A stretch of DNA of 64,000 nt from Ignavibacteria bacterium (GTDB taxonomy: Bacteria; Bacteroidota; Ignavibacteria; Ignavibacteriales; Melioribacteraceae). The DNA lies in contig WPAE01000003.1 in assembly GCA_009773205.1 (NCBI GenBank), positions 120,505 through 184,504 of the forward strand, given 5' to 3'. The notes below the pieces were generated by a model that saw only the letters and a list, made by a program, of their open reading frames with translations, ran no database searches and was not told the DNA's origin. Of this stretch, positions 19,357-27,523 are shown piece after piece (position 1 is the first letter of the stretch; each line of letters begins with the position of its first letter). The position numbers and the translations under genes were made by a program.

Positions 19357-20050
19357 TACCGAACTTTATTACTCTGAATACGCAAAGGGCAGTTCAATTG
19401 AAGTTGCCGGAGAAGAATTTCATCACTTAAAAGATGTGATGCGCCATAAGATTGGTGATGAGATTTTTGTAACAGATGGAAAAGGAGTAATCTATAAAAC
19501 GGAAATCAACTTGATAGAGAAGAAATCGCTGTCTGCAAACATTGTATCTTCACAAATTTATTCTAACCCGTTATCAAATATTACTTTTTGCATACCTCGA
19601 TTAAAAAGCGCCGATAGGCTTGAATTTGCTTTAGAAAAATGTGTTGAGCTTGGTATTACAAATTTTATTGTGTTCGATTCTAACAGAACAGTTGCTAAAG
19701 GAGAAAAGTTAGAGCGTTGGCAGAAAATTATTACTTCTGCAATGAAGCAATCGTTAAGAGCTTGGCTGCCAAATGTTAGATATTGTAAAGCTATAAATGA
19801 AATTGTAGTGCTTGAAGGTAAAAAGTATTTCTTTGATCAGAATGCAGAAAAAACTCTTTCCTCAATTCCCAAATCTCAATTCTCAATTAACAATTGCTTT
19901 TTAGTTTTTGGACCGGAGGGAGGATTTTCGGAAAACGAATTGAAAATTGTGAATGGAGAATTTAAAATTAGATTGACAGAAAACCGGCTGCGAAGTGAAA
20001 CTGCTATTGTAGTTGCAGCTTCTATATTAGCTGCTAACTTAGTTCTATAA
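19334..20050 (+). CDS. rsmE: 16S rRNA (uracil-1498-N3)-methyltransferase
   Basis: Methylates N3 of U1498 of 16S rRNA using S-adenosylmethionine; a SPOUT (trefoil-knot) enzyme. The 238 residues show the N-terminal PUA-like part (EEFHHLKDVMRHKIGDEIFVTDGKG). The knot motifs GPEGGFSENEL and LTENRLRSETA are present. The TTG start lies 23 bases inside the preceding Omp85 gene and has GGAGAG eight bases ahead, so the overlap is believable. It converges with punA and overlaps its 3' end by 17 bases. Confidence 0.95.
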   Translation: MQPVFLFNTELYYSEYAKGSSIEVAGEEFHHLKDVMRHKIGDEIFVTDGKGVIYKTEINLIEKKSLSANIVSSQIYSNPLSNITFCIPRLKSADRLEFALEKCVELGITNFIVFDSNRTVAKGEKLERWQKIITSAMKQSLRAWLPNVRYCKAINEIVVLEGKKYFFDQNAEKTLSSIPKSQFSINNCFLVFGPEGGFSENELKIVNGEFKIRLTENRLRSETAIVVAASILAANLVL

Positions 20051-20855
20051 TCTTTTTCACCAATCTTTCAAAATCCTTCTTAACCATTTCGGCAGTTTCC
20101 ATAACTTCTGTGTGAGAAAGTTTTTGTGAAGACAAACCCGCTGCCATATTAGTTATGCAAGAAATAGCAGCGACTTCCATTCCTAAATAAGCGGCATAGA
20201 CTGCTTCGTGTGCAGTAGACATACCAACAGCGTCTCCACCGAAATAACTTGTCATCCGAATTTCTGCAGGCGTTTCATACGATGGTCCTTTGTTGAACCA
20301 ATAAACACCTTCTTTAAGAGAAATTTTTTCTTGAAGGGCTGCATTTTTTACAATGTTGATGAAAGCATGAGAAGGAAAATCTAAAAAAGTATTTTTCTTT
20401 TCTAAAGAAGTAATCCCAATTAAATCAGTCAACTCTTTCTTAATGTTAATTCCATTGAAGGAAGAATTGAGCATTAAATCGCCCGGAGTAAAATGTTGAT
20501 TAACACCGCCTGCTGCATTTGTTAAAAGAATTTTTTTGCAATTCAATTTTGAGGAAACATAAACCGGGACCATACACTGAGAAATTCTATATCCTTCGTA
20601 GAGATGAATTCTTCCTTGCACAATTAATAGTTTCTTGTTGGCATAGTTAGCAAAATGCAAATATCCATCATGTCCTTGAACTGTAGAAACCGGATAATTA
20701 GGAAGGGAAGAAGTCGGGATAGATCTAATAGTTTCAACCTTTTCTGCAAAATCACCTAAGCCGCTTCCAAGCACAACACAAATTTCCGGCTCAAAAGGAA
20801 TCTGCTTTGCAACAGCTTCGTATGTATCTCTGTATTTAGCGTTCATGTTTATCAT
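20034..20855 (-). CDS. punA: Purine-nucleoside phosphorylase (trimeric type)
   Basis: Splits inosine and guanosine (and deoxy forms) with phosphate to the base and (deoxy)ribose 1-phosphate. The 273 residues carry the trimeric-PNP signatures: VVLGSGLG for phosphate, GRIHLYEGY, NAAGGVN, YETPAEIRM and GDAVGMSTAHE. It is the last gene of the nucleoside salvage operon. It overlaps the transporter gene upstream by 4 bases (ATGA). The second ATG (codon 4) could also be the start. Confidence 0.95.
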   Translation of the reverse strand: MINMNAKYRDTYEAVAKQIPFEPEICVVLGSGLGDFAEKVETIRSIPTSSLPNYPVSTVQGHDGYLHFANYANKKLLIVQGRIHLYEGYRISQCMVPVYVSSKLNCKKILLTNAAGGVNQHFTPGDLMLNSSFNGINIKKELTDLIGITSLEKKNTFLDFPSHAFINIVKNAALQEKISLKEGVYWFNKGPSYETPAEIRMTSYFGGDAVGMSTAHEAVYAAYLGMEVAAISCITNMAAGLSSQKLSHTEVMETAEMVKKDFERLVKKIIELS

Positions 20856-22204
20856 TGTACTAAAATTCCTGCTAAAGTTGCAGTCATTAATGTTGCTAAT
20901 GTTCCACCTAATACAGCTTTTAATCCAAGAGCGGCAATATCTTTTTTACGGTTTGGGGCTAACGGTCCAATTCCGCCAATTTGAATTGCTATTGAAGAAA
21001 AATTAGCGAAGCCGCAAAGAGCATAAGTAGCCATCATAATTCCTTTTTCGCTCATTACCTGAGATTTAATCAAAGTTGTTAAATCTGCATAAGCAACAAA
21101 TTCATTAAGTACAACTTTAGTTCCAATCAAACTGCCAAAATGAAATGAGTCTGCCCAAGGAACACCAATACCATACGCTAAATATTGGAGCGCCATACCA
21201 AAAATTAATTGCAAAGAAAGCGGCTGTCCATAAGTTTTAATTAAGTAAGCATTGATACCAATCATATCTCCTACACCTGTAAAAATAGCATTAAACAAAG
21301 CGATCAAAGCAATGAAAGCAATCAACATACCTGCAACATTTAGAGCAAGCTGCAAACCTTCTCCTGCGCCTGTTGCAGCTGCTTCAATTACGTTAGAAGC
21401 ATTTTTATCCACTTTTAATTTTACAGTTCCCTTAGTAACTGGTTCTTCTATTTCCGGGAACAAAATTTTTGAAAGAGCTAAAGAAGCTGGCGCAGCCATA
21501 ACGCTTGCGGCAAGTAACTGAACTGCGAATTTTAGCTGTGCTTGTTGCAAAGGAATGTTGTTAGCATCGGCAAATGATTGCCCAAGCATTTGGATATAAC
21601 TTGCCATAACTCCGCCTGCAATTGTTGCCATACCGCCAACCATAACTGTAAGCAGTTCAGAGTTTGTCATCTTTTCTATAAAAGGACGAATGAGCAAAGG
21701 GGCCTCTGTTTGTCCCACAAAAATATTTGCAGTGCAAGAAAGCGATTCTGCGCCGCTTGTTCCTAAAAGTTTAGCCATTACCCAAGCCATTCCCTTTACA
21801 ATTAGTTGAAGAATACCTAAGTAATAGAGAATTGATGTTAATGCTGAAACAAATATAATTGTAGGAAGAACTTGAAATGCAAAAAAGAATCCCAAGCTCT
21901 CTATTCCTGTATTGTAAACTAATTTGCCAAAAACAAACTCGGCGCCAGTTTGAGTAAAACCAAGCAGGGCTACAATTCCGGCTCCAATAGCATTTATAAT
22001 GTCTTTCGGCCATCCGAGAACAAAAAATATTGAACGGAGATACTCGCTGTGAATTATAAAAACAGCAAAGAAAATTTGCATACCAATTGCAGTAGCAACT
22101 AAACGCCAATTAATTCTTCGCTTGTTGTTTGAAACAGCAAAGGCGATTGCTAACAGAATAAAAATACCTAATGTTCCACGTAAAAGATTAAACAAAAAAT
22201 CCAT
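20852..22204 (-). CDS. nupC: Concentrative nucleoside transporter (NupC/CNT family)
   Basis: Imports nucleosides with a cation gradient. The 450-residue integral membrane protein has the CNT layout: an N-terminal helix set, the gate region FVFGKLVYNTGIESLGFFFAFQVLP and the substrate motifs FVGQTEAPLLIRPFI and AAAGAGEGLQLALNVAGML. The C-terminal signature is YALCGFANFSSIAIQIGGIG. It lies between tdk and punA on the minus strand and supplies their substrates. Specificity (purine, pyrimidine or both) cannot be read from sequence with confidence. Confidence 0.95.
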   Translation of the reverse strand: MDFLFNLLRGTLGIFILLAIAFAVSNNKRRINWRLVATAIGMQIFFAVFIIHSEYLRSIFFVLGWPKDIINAIGAGIVALLGFTQTGAEFVFGKLVYNTGIESLGFFFAFQVLPTIIFVSALTSILYYLGILQLIVKGMAWVMAKLLGTSGAESLSCTANIFVGQTEAPLLIRPFIEKMTNSELLTVMVGGMATIAGGVMASYIQMLGQSFADANNIPLQQAQLKFAVQLLAASVMAAPASLALSKILFPEIEEPVTKGTVKLKVDKNASNVIEAAATGAGEGLQLALNVAGMLIAFIALIALFNAIFTGVGDMIGINAYLIKTYGQPLSLQLIFGMALQYLAYGIGVPWADSFHFGSLIGTKVVLNEFVAYADLTTLIKSQVMSEKGIMMATYALCGFANFSSIAIQIGGIGPLAPNRKKDIAALGLKAVLGGTLATLMTATLAGILVQ

Positions 22205-22216
22205 TATGCACCTAAT

Positions 22217-22789
22217 TTATTCGGGAATGTAATGACACTTTCTGCAGCGGGCTTCGTAGCTGTCTGTTGCACCAACTAGCACTCGTTCTACCGAAACCAC
22301 CTTACGCTGTGTTCTATCTGCCGGATTGCCACAGTTGACACAAATAGCCAAAGTTTTGGTAATGTATTCTGCAATTGCAAGAAGCTGCGGCATTGGTTCA
22401 AACGGCAATCCTCTGTAATCTTGATCGAGCCCGGCTATAATAACGCGTTTACCACGATCTGCAAGTTTATTAACAACATCAACAATTTCTTTAGAGAAAA
22501 ACTGAGCTTCATCAATACCAATTACCTGTGCATCATCAGAAAGTTCTAAAATCTCAAATGGATTTTCTACAATAGTTGAAGGAAGCGACTGTTCACTATG
22601 CGAAACAATTTCACTTGCAGAATATCTGTTATCAATCTTAGGCTTAAAAATTTTTACGTTAAGCTTAGCGATTTTTGCTCTACGTAAACGGCGTATTAAT
22701 TCTTCTGTTTTACCGCTGAACATACAACCAGCAATTACTTCAATCCAGCCAGTGCCAATTGGAATTGAATGAGGCGCAAACTCGTGCAT
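22217..22789 (-). CDS. tdk: Thymidine kinase
   Basis: Phosphorylates thymidine with ATP in the salvage pathway; type II (TK1-like) enzyme. The 190 residues contain the P-loop [14 protein letters not shown], the DEAQFF Walker B segment and the lasso/zinc site with CVNCG and CRKCH cysteine pairs. The ATG overlaps the cdd stop (TAATG), showing translational coupling, and nupC follows after 12 bases. Confidence 0.97.
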   Translation of the reverse strand: MHEFAPHSIPIGTGWIEVIAGCMFSGKTEELIRRLRRAKIAKLNVKIFKPKIDNRYSASEIVSHSEQSLPSTIVENPFEILELSDDAQVIGIDEAQFFSKEIVDVVNKLADRGKRVIIAGLDQDYRGLPFEPMPQLLAIAEYITKTLAICVNCGNPADRTQRKVVSVERVLVGATDSYEARCRKCHYIPE

Positions 22790-23187
22790 TATTTTAGAAA
22801 CTCCTCGTCGAAAGAATGGGGAAGTAACTCAAACATTTTTAAGGTAATGTAAGCCCCATTGTTATTTACCATAATAACATCTAAATCTTTGCCGCAGAAC
22901 TCCATCAAAATTTGTCTGCAAGCTCCGCAAGGCGGTAAGTACTGTTCAGAATCACCTGCTATTGCTATCGAAACAAATTCTCTTTTGCCATCTAATAGAG
23001 CAGAAAAAACAGCTGTACGCTCGGCGCACATTGTTAATCCGTAAGATGCATTCTCTATGTTCGCTCCTAATATTACTTTTCCATCCTTAGCTTGTAACGC
23101 TGCTCCAACATGAAAATTTGAATATGGCGCAATTGATTTTGATTTGGCTTTTACTGCTAATTCGGCTAATTCTTTGTTTGTTATCAT
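22789..23187 (-). CDS. cdd: Cytidine deaminase
   Basis: Deaminates cytidine and deoxycytidine to uridine forms. The 132-residue protein carries the zinc-site motifs [11 protein letters not shown] and PCGACRQIL and the substrate segment [10 protein letters not shown]. It is the first gene of the operon cdd-tdk-nupC-punA, so the promoter should lie between its start and the inverted-repeat element at 23238-23444. Confidence 0.97.
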   Translation of the reverse strand: MITNKELAELAVKAKSKSIAPYSNFHVGAALQAKDGKVILGANIENASYGLTMCAERTAVFSALLDGKREFVSIAIAGDSEQYLPPCGACRQILMEFCGKDLDVIMVNNNGAYITLKMFELLPHSFDEEFLK

Positions 23188-23237
23188 TTAGTGGTTCTAC
23201 TTTAATTAGTGTAGTTAGTTGCAACCACATTATTTAT

Positions 23238-23444
23238 GAGCCTACTCTAAAAAGCCCTGATCATTATTAAAAAACGTTGTTTTCGACTTACCCGCCAAAC
23301 CCTCCATAAAACGGCGGGCGGACAAGCCCGCCTGCCTCATCAGTCTAATCTTGGTGGGCAGGAAATCGTAACCAGAAATTGTCAAAATGACCTTTCCTGC
23401 GCGCCATGTTTGGTCTAAAGAGGCAGGCGGGTTAGATTCGGCTC
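23238..23444. mobile_element. Family-2 miniature element (GAGCC ends) carrying a nested insertion
   Basis: The left end GAGCCTACTCTAAAAAG and the right end, complement of GAGCCGAATCTAACC, match the two ends of the 98-bp element at 61091-61188. ATTTAT lies directly outside both ends (23232-23237 and 23445-23450), a 6-bp target duplication. It is 207 bp long. The extra 109 bases near the right end start and end with CCCGCCTGCC / GGCAGGCGGG inverted repeats and look like a further insertion. It lies upstream of both cdd (minus) and the methyltransferase (plus). Confidence 0.85.
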
Positions 23445-23607
23445 ATTTATAAAAAAAATTACGACTCTAAATTCGCAATTCTAAATTCTATTTCCAAACA
23501 TATTCAGCATTGAAATCCATTTGTTAGGAGTTACTACTCTAATAAATTTATCATACTTAGCGTTTCTGATTTAATTACTTTTGTAACAATACTATTTGAG
23601 AGTAATA

Positions 23608-24780
23608 ATGTTCGAATACCAAAAAAGCAGTCGCTACTTTGCTCAAGTTCCTGGAATGATGGAATCTTTATGTGAAGTCGAACTACAAGAACTTGGTGCT
23701 GTAAATACAAAAGTTTCTTATAGAGGAGTTTATTTTGATGCAAGTGTTGAAGAATTGTACAAGATAAATTATACATCTAGAATGATTTCAAGGGTTTTGG
23801 CACCGCTTAAAACAGAATACTGTGAAGATGCCAAACAATTAATCAAAATCGCTCAAAAGATTAGATGGGAAGAATTAATATCGCTTAACAATACTTTTGC
23901 AATAACTTCATCGGTTGCTAAAAGTAAAGTTACCAATTCTCTCTACGCTGCTCAGTGCTTGAAAGATGGAATTGCAGATTATTTTAGAGAAAGATTTGGC
24001 AGAAGACCAGATGTAAGTGTGTCAAATCCGGATGCGCGGATCAATCTTCATATAGAAGAAAATACTGCTGTAATTAGTTTAGATACTTCAGGGGAGTCGC
24101 TTCATAAACGTGGTTACAGATTACTTGCTGGCGATGCACCAATGCAAGAAACTCTTGCCGCTGCAATCATTCGTCTTAGCGGCTGGAAAGGAGATAAGGT
24201 TTTGTGGGACTGTATGTGCGGCTCAGGTACAATTATTTGCGAAGCGTTAATGCATTACTGCAATATTCCAGCGCAATATCTACGTAAGAAATTTGGTTTT
24301 ATGAATCTGCCCGAGTTTAACAAAGATAATTGGATAGAGATAAAGGAAAAGTCGGACGAAAACATAAGACCGCTTCCCGTAGGATTGATTAAAGGAAGTG
24401 ATAAATCTCAAAAGATGATTGAAGTTGCAAAAGATAATCTTACGAGGCTTCCGTTTTCTGAAAATGTAGAGTTGAAATGCCATCCGTTCGATAGTGTAAG
24501 CAGTTTTGAAAATGGATTACTAATTACAAACCCACCTTATGGAATACGTTTGGGTGAAAGAGAAGAAGTTGAAATTCTCTACAAAGAACTCGGTGATTTT
24601 ATAAAAAGAGACTGCAACGGAACCTCAGCTTTTATTTACACTGGCGAAACGAGCCTGCGGAAAAGTATTGGTCTTAAAACTTCTAAAAGAATTCCACTTG
24701 TTAATGGAAAATTAGAAGGAGTACTTTTGCAAATTGATAGTTATGAAGGAAGCAAGAAAGGAAAGTGGATTAGTAATTAG
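23608..24780 (+). CDS. THUMP-domain class I rRNA methyltransferase (RlmL N-terminal type)
   Basis: A 390-residue RNA guanine-N2 methyltransferase related to the RlmL half of E. coli RlmKL. The N-terminal ferredoxin-like and THUMP regions (residues 5-160) are followed by an SAM-binding Rossmann fold with motif I WDCMCGSGTIICEA and the catalytic NPPYG motif. No RlmK-like second methyltransferase is fused. I take the ATG at 23608; the TTG 12 bases earlier would add only four residues. 23S rRNA m2G2445 is the likely target by homology, but other THUMP methyltransferases modify tRNA. Confidence 0.85.
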   Translation: MFEYQKSSRYFAQVPGMMESLCEVELQELGAVNTKVSYRGVYFDASVEELYKINYTSRMISRVLAPLKTEYCEDAKQLIKIAQKIRWEELISLNNTFAITSSVAKSKVTNSLYAAQCLKDGIADYFRERFGRRPDVSVSNPDARINLHIEENTAVISLDTSGESLHKRGYRLLAGDAPMQETLAAAIIRLSGWKGDKVLWDCMCGSGTIICEALMHYCNIPAQYLRKKFGFMNLPEFNKDNWIEIKEKSDENIRPLPVGLIKGSDKSQKMIEVAKDNLTRLPFSENVELKCHPFDSVSSFENGLLITNPPYGIRLGEREEVEILYKELGDFIKRDCNGTSAFIYTGETSLRKSIGLKTSKRIPLVNGKLEGVLLQIDSYEGSKKGKWISN

Positions 24781-24848
24781 GCAGGAGAAAGGCAATAGGC
24801 ATTAGGCAGGAGAAAGGCAATAGGCATTAGGCAGGAGAAAGGCAATAG
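24781..24848. repeat. 25-bp tandem repeat, 2.7 copies
   Basis: The unit is GCAGGAGAAAGGC followed by AATAGGCATTAG. Two full identical copies are followed by 18 bases of a third, ending one base before the ATG of the four-helix-bundle gene. Each unit holds a Shine-Dalgarno-like AGGAGAAAGG, so the last copy probably supplies that gene's ribosome site. A related copy lies in reverse at 25361-25390. Confidence 0.9.
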
Positions 24849-24849
24849 T

Positions 24850-25304
24850 ATGATAAGAAGTTATAAAGACTTGATTGTTTGGCAAAAAAGCATGGACTTG
24901 GCAGAAGCAATTTATCTAATTATAGAATCTCTTCCATCGTCAGAGAATTATGGTATAAAATCTCAAATTAGACGAGCTGCAGTTTCAATTCCATCAAATA
25001 TTGCGGAAGGGTATGGACGGCAATCCTCCGGCAGTTACAAACAATTTCTTTTGATTGAAAGAGGTTCATTGCTAGAATTAGAAACTCAGATTGAGTTATG
25101 TGTTAGACTGAAATATTTAGATAAAAGCAGTATCAGTAATCTTGAAATTAATGTAACAGAAGGGCACCTCTAAAAATTAGTATTTCAAAAATTTTAACGC
25201 GAAGTTCGCAAAGAAAAAGCAAAGTCCGCAAAGAATATTGATATTTTTAGAGGTGCCAAGAAATAGATAAAATGCTCACTTCACTAATTTCAAAACTTAA
25301 ATAA
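24850..25304 (+). pseudogene. Four-helix-bundle protein (23S IVP / Avd-like), interrupted by a 97-bp element
   Basis: The visible frame (24850-25173, 107 residues) belongs to the four-helix-bundle family found in 23S rRNA intervening sequences and related to Avd of diversity-generating retroelements. Hallmarks are DLIVWQKSMDLAEAIY, SQIRRAAVSIPSNIAEGYGR and KQFLLIERGSLLELETQIELC. Its last three residues and stop come from the inserted element. If bases 25162-25258 and one copy of AGAA are removed, the frame continues in phase as TEIDKMLTSLISKLK and stops at 25302-25304. That gives 117 residues, the normal length with the normal final helix. The truncated form may still fold in part. Function unknown; no reverse transcriptase is nearby. 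Confidence 0.85.
25162..25258. mobile_element. Family-1 miniature element (97 bp), copy B
   Basis: Ends GGGCACCTCTAAAAAT and ATTTTTAGAGGTGCCA (last base changed from C) flank a core with a TTCGCAAAG-rich motif, closely similar to the copy at 60428-60524. AGAA lies directly outside both ends (25158-25161 and 25259-25262) as a 4-bp target duplication. It is inserted inside the four-helix-bundle gene. Confidence 0.9.
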
Positions 25305-25400
25305 GCAGAAGAAAAATTATCAGATAATAGAGTTGCCCTAGAAAAAAAGAACATTACTCTTGCCTACTGTCTTTCTCCTGCCTATTCACTGTTGTCTAAA

Positions 25401-26708
25401 TTACCTATCCTCATCCACGTCATTAACAAACATTACCAAAATCGCAGCAATAAACATAGAAACACCGCCAATTAATAAAGCATAGATTGCCTCGTTCTCG
25501 AAAAAGTGCTTTATAAAAAATCCTAAGATTGCAGCTGCTGTAATTTGTGGAATTACAATAAAAAAATTAAAAATACCCATATACACACCCATCTTTTCTG
25601 CTGGAAGCGAACCTGCTAAAATTGCGTAAGGCATCGCAAGAATAGATGACCAAGCTAAACCAATTCCAAGTTCAGAAACTAAGAGCAGATTAGGATCTTT
25701 GACTATATAGAAGGAAGCTAAACCAATTCCACCAGCAATTAAACAAATCATATGAACAGTTTTACGTGAGGTTCTTTTAGCAAGCCAAGGGAGCAGAAAT
25801 GCAGTAATGGCAGCAAATCCATTATAAATCGCGAACAGAACTCCTACCCAATTTGCTCCTTGATTATACAACTCGCTTGAAGTATCCGTAACTCCATAAA
25901 TATGGTGTGTAACGGCAGGAGTTGTATAAATCCACATTGCAAACAGTGCAAACCAAGAAAAAAATTGAACAAATGCTAATTGAATCATTGTCTTTGGCAT
26001 AGAGACAAATGAAGAAAATATTTCTGTAGCTCCTTTTAGTAAACCTTTATTCTCTCTAATGTTACGTTCAAACTCTTCAAGATTTTCTGGGGGGTACTCT
26101 TTCGTTCGGAAAACTGTCCAGCTTATAGCACCAATAAAAGCAACTGCTCCAGCATAAAAAGAATAAACAACGGAATCGGGAATTTCGCCTTTTGGTGCAG
26201 TGTTGCTTATTCCTAACCAATTAGTAAAAATGTAAGGAAGAGCTGAAGCAATTATTGCTCCAATCCCAATAAAAAAACTCTGAACTGCAAATCCGGTTGT
26301 TCGTTGTTCGGATGGGAGCAAGTCTCCTACAAGTGCACGAAATGGTTCCATTGAAATATTTATTGATGCATCCAAAATCCATAACATTCCTGCTGCAATC
26401 CAAAGCACCGGTGAATTTGGCATAATGATAAGCGCTAAGGAAGCAAGGATTGCCCCAATTAAAAAAAACGGTCTCCTTCTTCCAAGCCTTCCCCAAGTTC
26501 TATCGCTCATATACCCAATTATAGGTTGAACTAAGAGACCGGTTGTTGGTGCAGCAATCCATAGGATTGGAATTTCATCAATGCTTGCACCAAGTGTTTC
26601 AAAAATTCTACTCACGTTAGCGTTTTGAAGCGCAAATCCAAATTGAATACCTAAAAAGCCGAAACTCATGTTCCAAATCTGCCAAAAATTTAATCGGGCT
26701 TTTGCCAT
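25401..26708 (-). CDS. MFS transporter, SLC45 (sugar:cation symporter) family
   Basis: A 435-residue, 12-helix major facilitator protein of the GPH/SLC45 group, whose characterised members move sucrose, maltose or glucosides with protons. Family features are QPIIGYMSDRTWGRLGRRRPF after helix 2 with the RxGRRRP loop, MEPFRALVGDLLPSEQRT and PYAILAGSLPAEKMGVYMGIFN. The ATG at 26708 opens a monocistronic unit transcribed away from the toxin-antitoxin island. Substrate not determined; no glycoside hydrolase is adjacent. Confidence 0.82.
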   Translation of the reverse strand: MAKARLNFWQIWNMSFGFLGIQFGFALQNANVSRIFETLGASIDEIPILWIAAPTTGLLVQPIIGYMSDRTWGRLGRRRPFFLIGAILASLALIIMPNSPVLWIAAGMLWILDASINISMEPFRALVGDLLPSEQRTTGFAVQSFFIGIGAIIASALPYIFTNWLGISNTAPKGEIPDSVVYSFYAGAVAFIGAISWTVFRTKEYPPENLEEFERNIRENKGLLKGATEIFSSFVSMPKTMIQLAFVQFFSWFALFAMWIYTTPAVTHHIYGVTDTSSELYNQGANWVGVLFAIYNGFAAITAFLLPWLAKRTSRKTVHMICLIAGGIGLASFYIVKDPNLLLVSELGIGLAWSSILAMPYAILAGSLPAEKMGVYMGIFNFFIVIPQITAAAILGFFIKHFFENEAIYALLIGGVSMFIAAILVMFVNDVDEDR

Positions 26709-26819
26709 AATAAACCTTGTGTTTTTGTTGTTTACAATTTAATAGAATGAGAAGTAAAATAAAAAAATCATTTCTCATTCAGTTCTGATAGTAAAAATCT
26801 TCTTTTAAGATTATGAGAG

Positions 26820-26851
26820 CGAAAATTTTTATTTTGGGTTTAGAAACTATT
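26820..26851. repeat. 32-bp direct repeat, left copy
   Basis: CGAAAATTTTTATTTTGG followed by GTTTAGAAACTATT matches the sequence at 27837-27868 at 30 of 32 positions in the same orientation. The two copies bracket the DUF433 and RelBE toxin-antitoxin genes. Confidence 0.8.
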
Positions 26852-26947
26852 CCATGAATACTTATTGATATATCAAAACATTTGATTCTTTACGAAGTGC
26901 GGTTTATATTTTACCCGGTTAAATAATTGAACAGAAAGGAAAAGAAA

Positions 26948-27178
26948 ATGTTCGAAAGAATTTTGGTTGACCCAAAAATTTGCCATGGTAAACCCGTTAT
27001 TAAAGGTACGCGTGTGCTTGTAAGCGTTGTTCTAGGTTATCTTGCTAAGGGCAGTTCGGTTGAACAAGTAATAGAAGACTTTCCTCAAGTAAGCAAAGAA
27101 GATATTCTGGAGGCAATTTCTTTCGGTAGTTATCTCTCTAACTTCGAAAGTTTTCCATACGATCTGAAAGCATCATGA
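26948..27178 (+). CDS. DUF433 domain protein, antitoxin-like
   Basis: A 76-residue winged-helix-type DUF433 protein (ILVDPKICHGKPVIKGTRVLVSVVLGYL ... DFPQVSKEDILEAISF). DUF433 genes are commonly paired with a DUF5615 PIN-like nuclease and are taken as its antitoxin. I prefer the ATG at 26948, which has AAAGGA at good spacing, over the TTG 21 bases earlier. The stop overlaps the start of a DUF5615 stub (ATGA), as in intact pairs. Confidence 0.8.
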   Translation: MFERILVDPKICHGKPVIKGTRVLVSVVLGYLAKGSSVEQVIEDFPQVSKEDILEAISFGSYLSNFESFPYDLKAS

Positions 27179-27222
27179 ACTTTTTTTTAGATGAAAACTT
27201 TCCAATAAGTTTTTTCTTATAA
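27175..27222 (+). pseudogene. DUF5615 PIN-like toxin, N-terminal stub
   Basis: The 15-codon frame MNFFLDENFPISFFL begins with the sequence FFLDENFP, which opens DUF5615 (Mut7-C-like PIN) proteins and holds their first acidic catalytic residue. It then hits a stop, and nothing resembling the rest of the domain follows in any frame before the next gene at 27283. It overlaps the DUF433 stop. The toxin half of the pair has been lost by frameshift and deletion. Confidence 0.65.
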
Positions 27223-27282
27223 TCTTGATGATGTACAAATTAAAGCATTATTTTGCAGTTGCTAAAATAACATGAGTATAAA

Positions 27283-27522
27283 ATGACTGAACCAAATAAA
27301 AAGTATATAACCGATGTTAAAGGAAATAAAACCGCTGTAATATTGGATCTGAAAGCTTATGAGCAATTAGTTGATGAAATAGATGAACTTAACTGCGCAC
27401 TTGGGTATGACCAGGCTAAAAAAGAGAATGCGAAGGATATTCTTGCCGGTAAATTGATCACGCTCGAAAATTTGATTGCAAAAAGCCATAACAGAAAGGC
27501 AAAACAAAGAATAAAAGTATAA
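27283..27522 (+). CDS. Type II antitoxin (Phd/RelB-like)
   Basis: A 79-residue protein with the start typical of RelE-partner antitoxins: KKYITDVKGNKTAVILDLKAYEQLVDEIDEL, where a short strand segment precedes helices and a lysine-rich toxin-binding tail. The RelE-like toxin gene starts one base after its stop. It should bind and block the toxin and repress its own promoter. The ribosome site is weak. Confidence 0.8.
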   Translation: MTEPNKKYITDVKGNKTAVILDLKAYEQLVDEIDELNCALGYDQAKKENAKDILAGKLITLENLIAKSHNRKAKQRIKV

Positions 27523-27523
27523 A

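Larger units (their letters stand above)
24772..25390. mobile_element. Inverted-repeat-bounded unit carrying the four-helix-bundle gene
   Basis: The 30 bases at 24772-24801 and the reverse complement of 25361-25390 agree at 26 of 30 positions (core TAGGCAGGAGAAAG). These ends enclose exactly one gene, the four-helix-bundle protein. They fill the whole gap between the methyltransferase stop codon, which lies inside the left repeat, and the MFS gene on the right. The layout suggests a mobile or once-mobile cassette; no transposase is encoded. Confidence 0.6.

Noticed and set aside
24781..24848. CRISPR-like short direct repeats
   Set aside because: Tandem 25-bp units with no spacers between them and no cas genes nearby.
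24850..25304. Diversity-generating retroelement suggested by the Avd-like protein
   Set aside because: No reverse transcriptase, template repeat or variable repeat was found around it.
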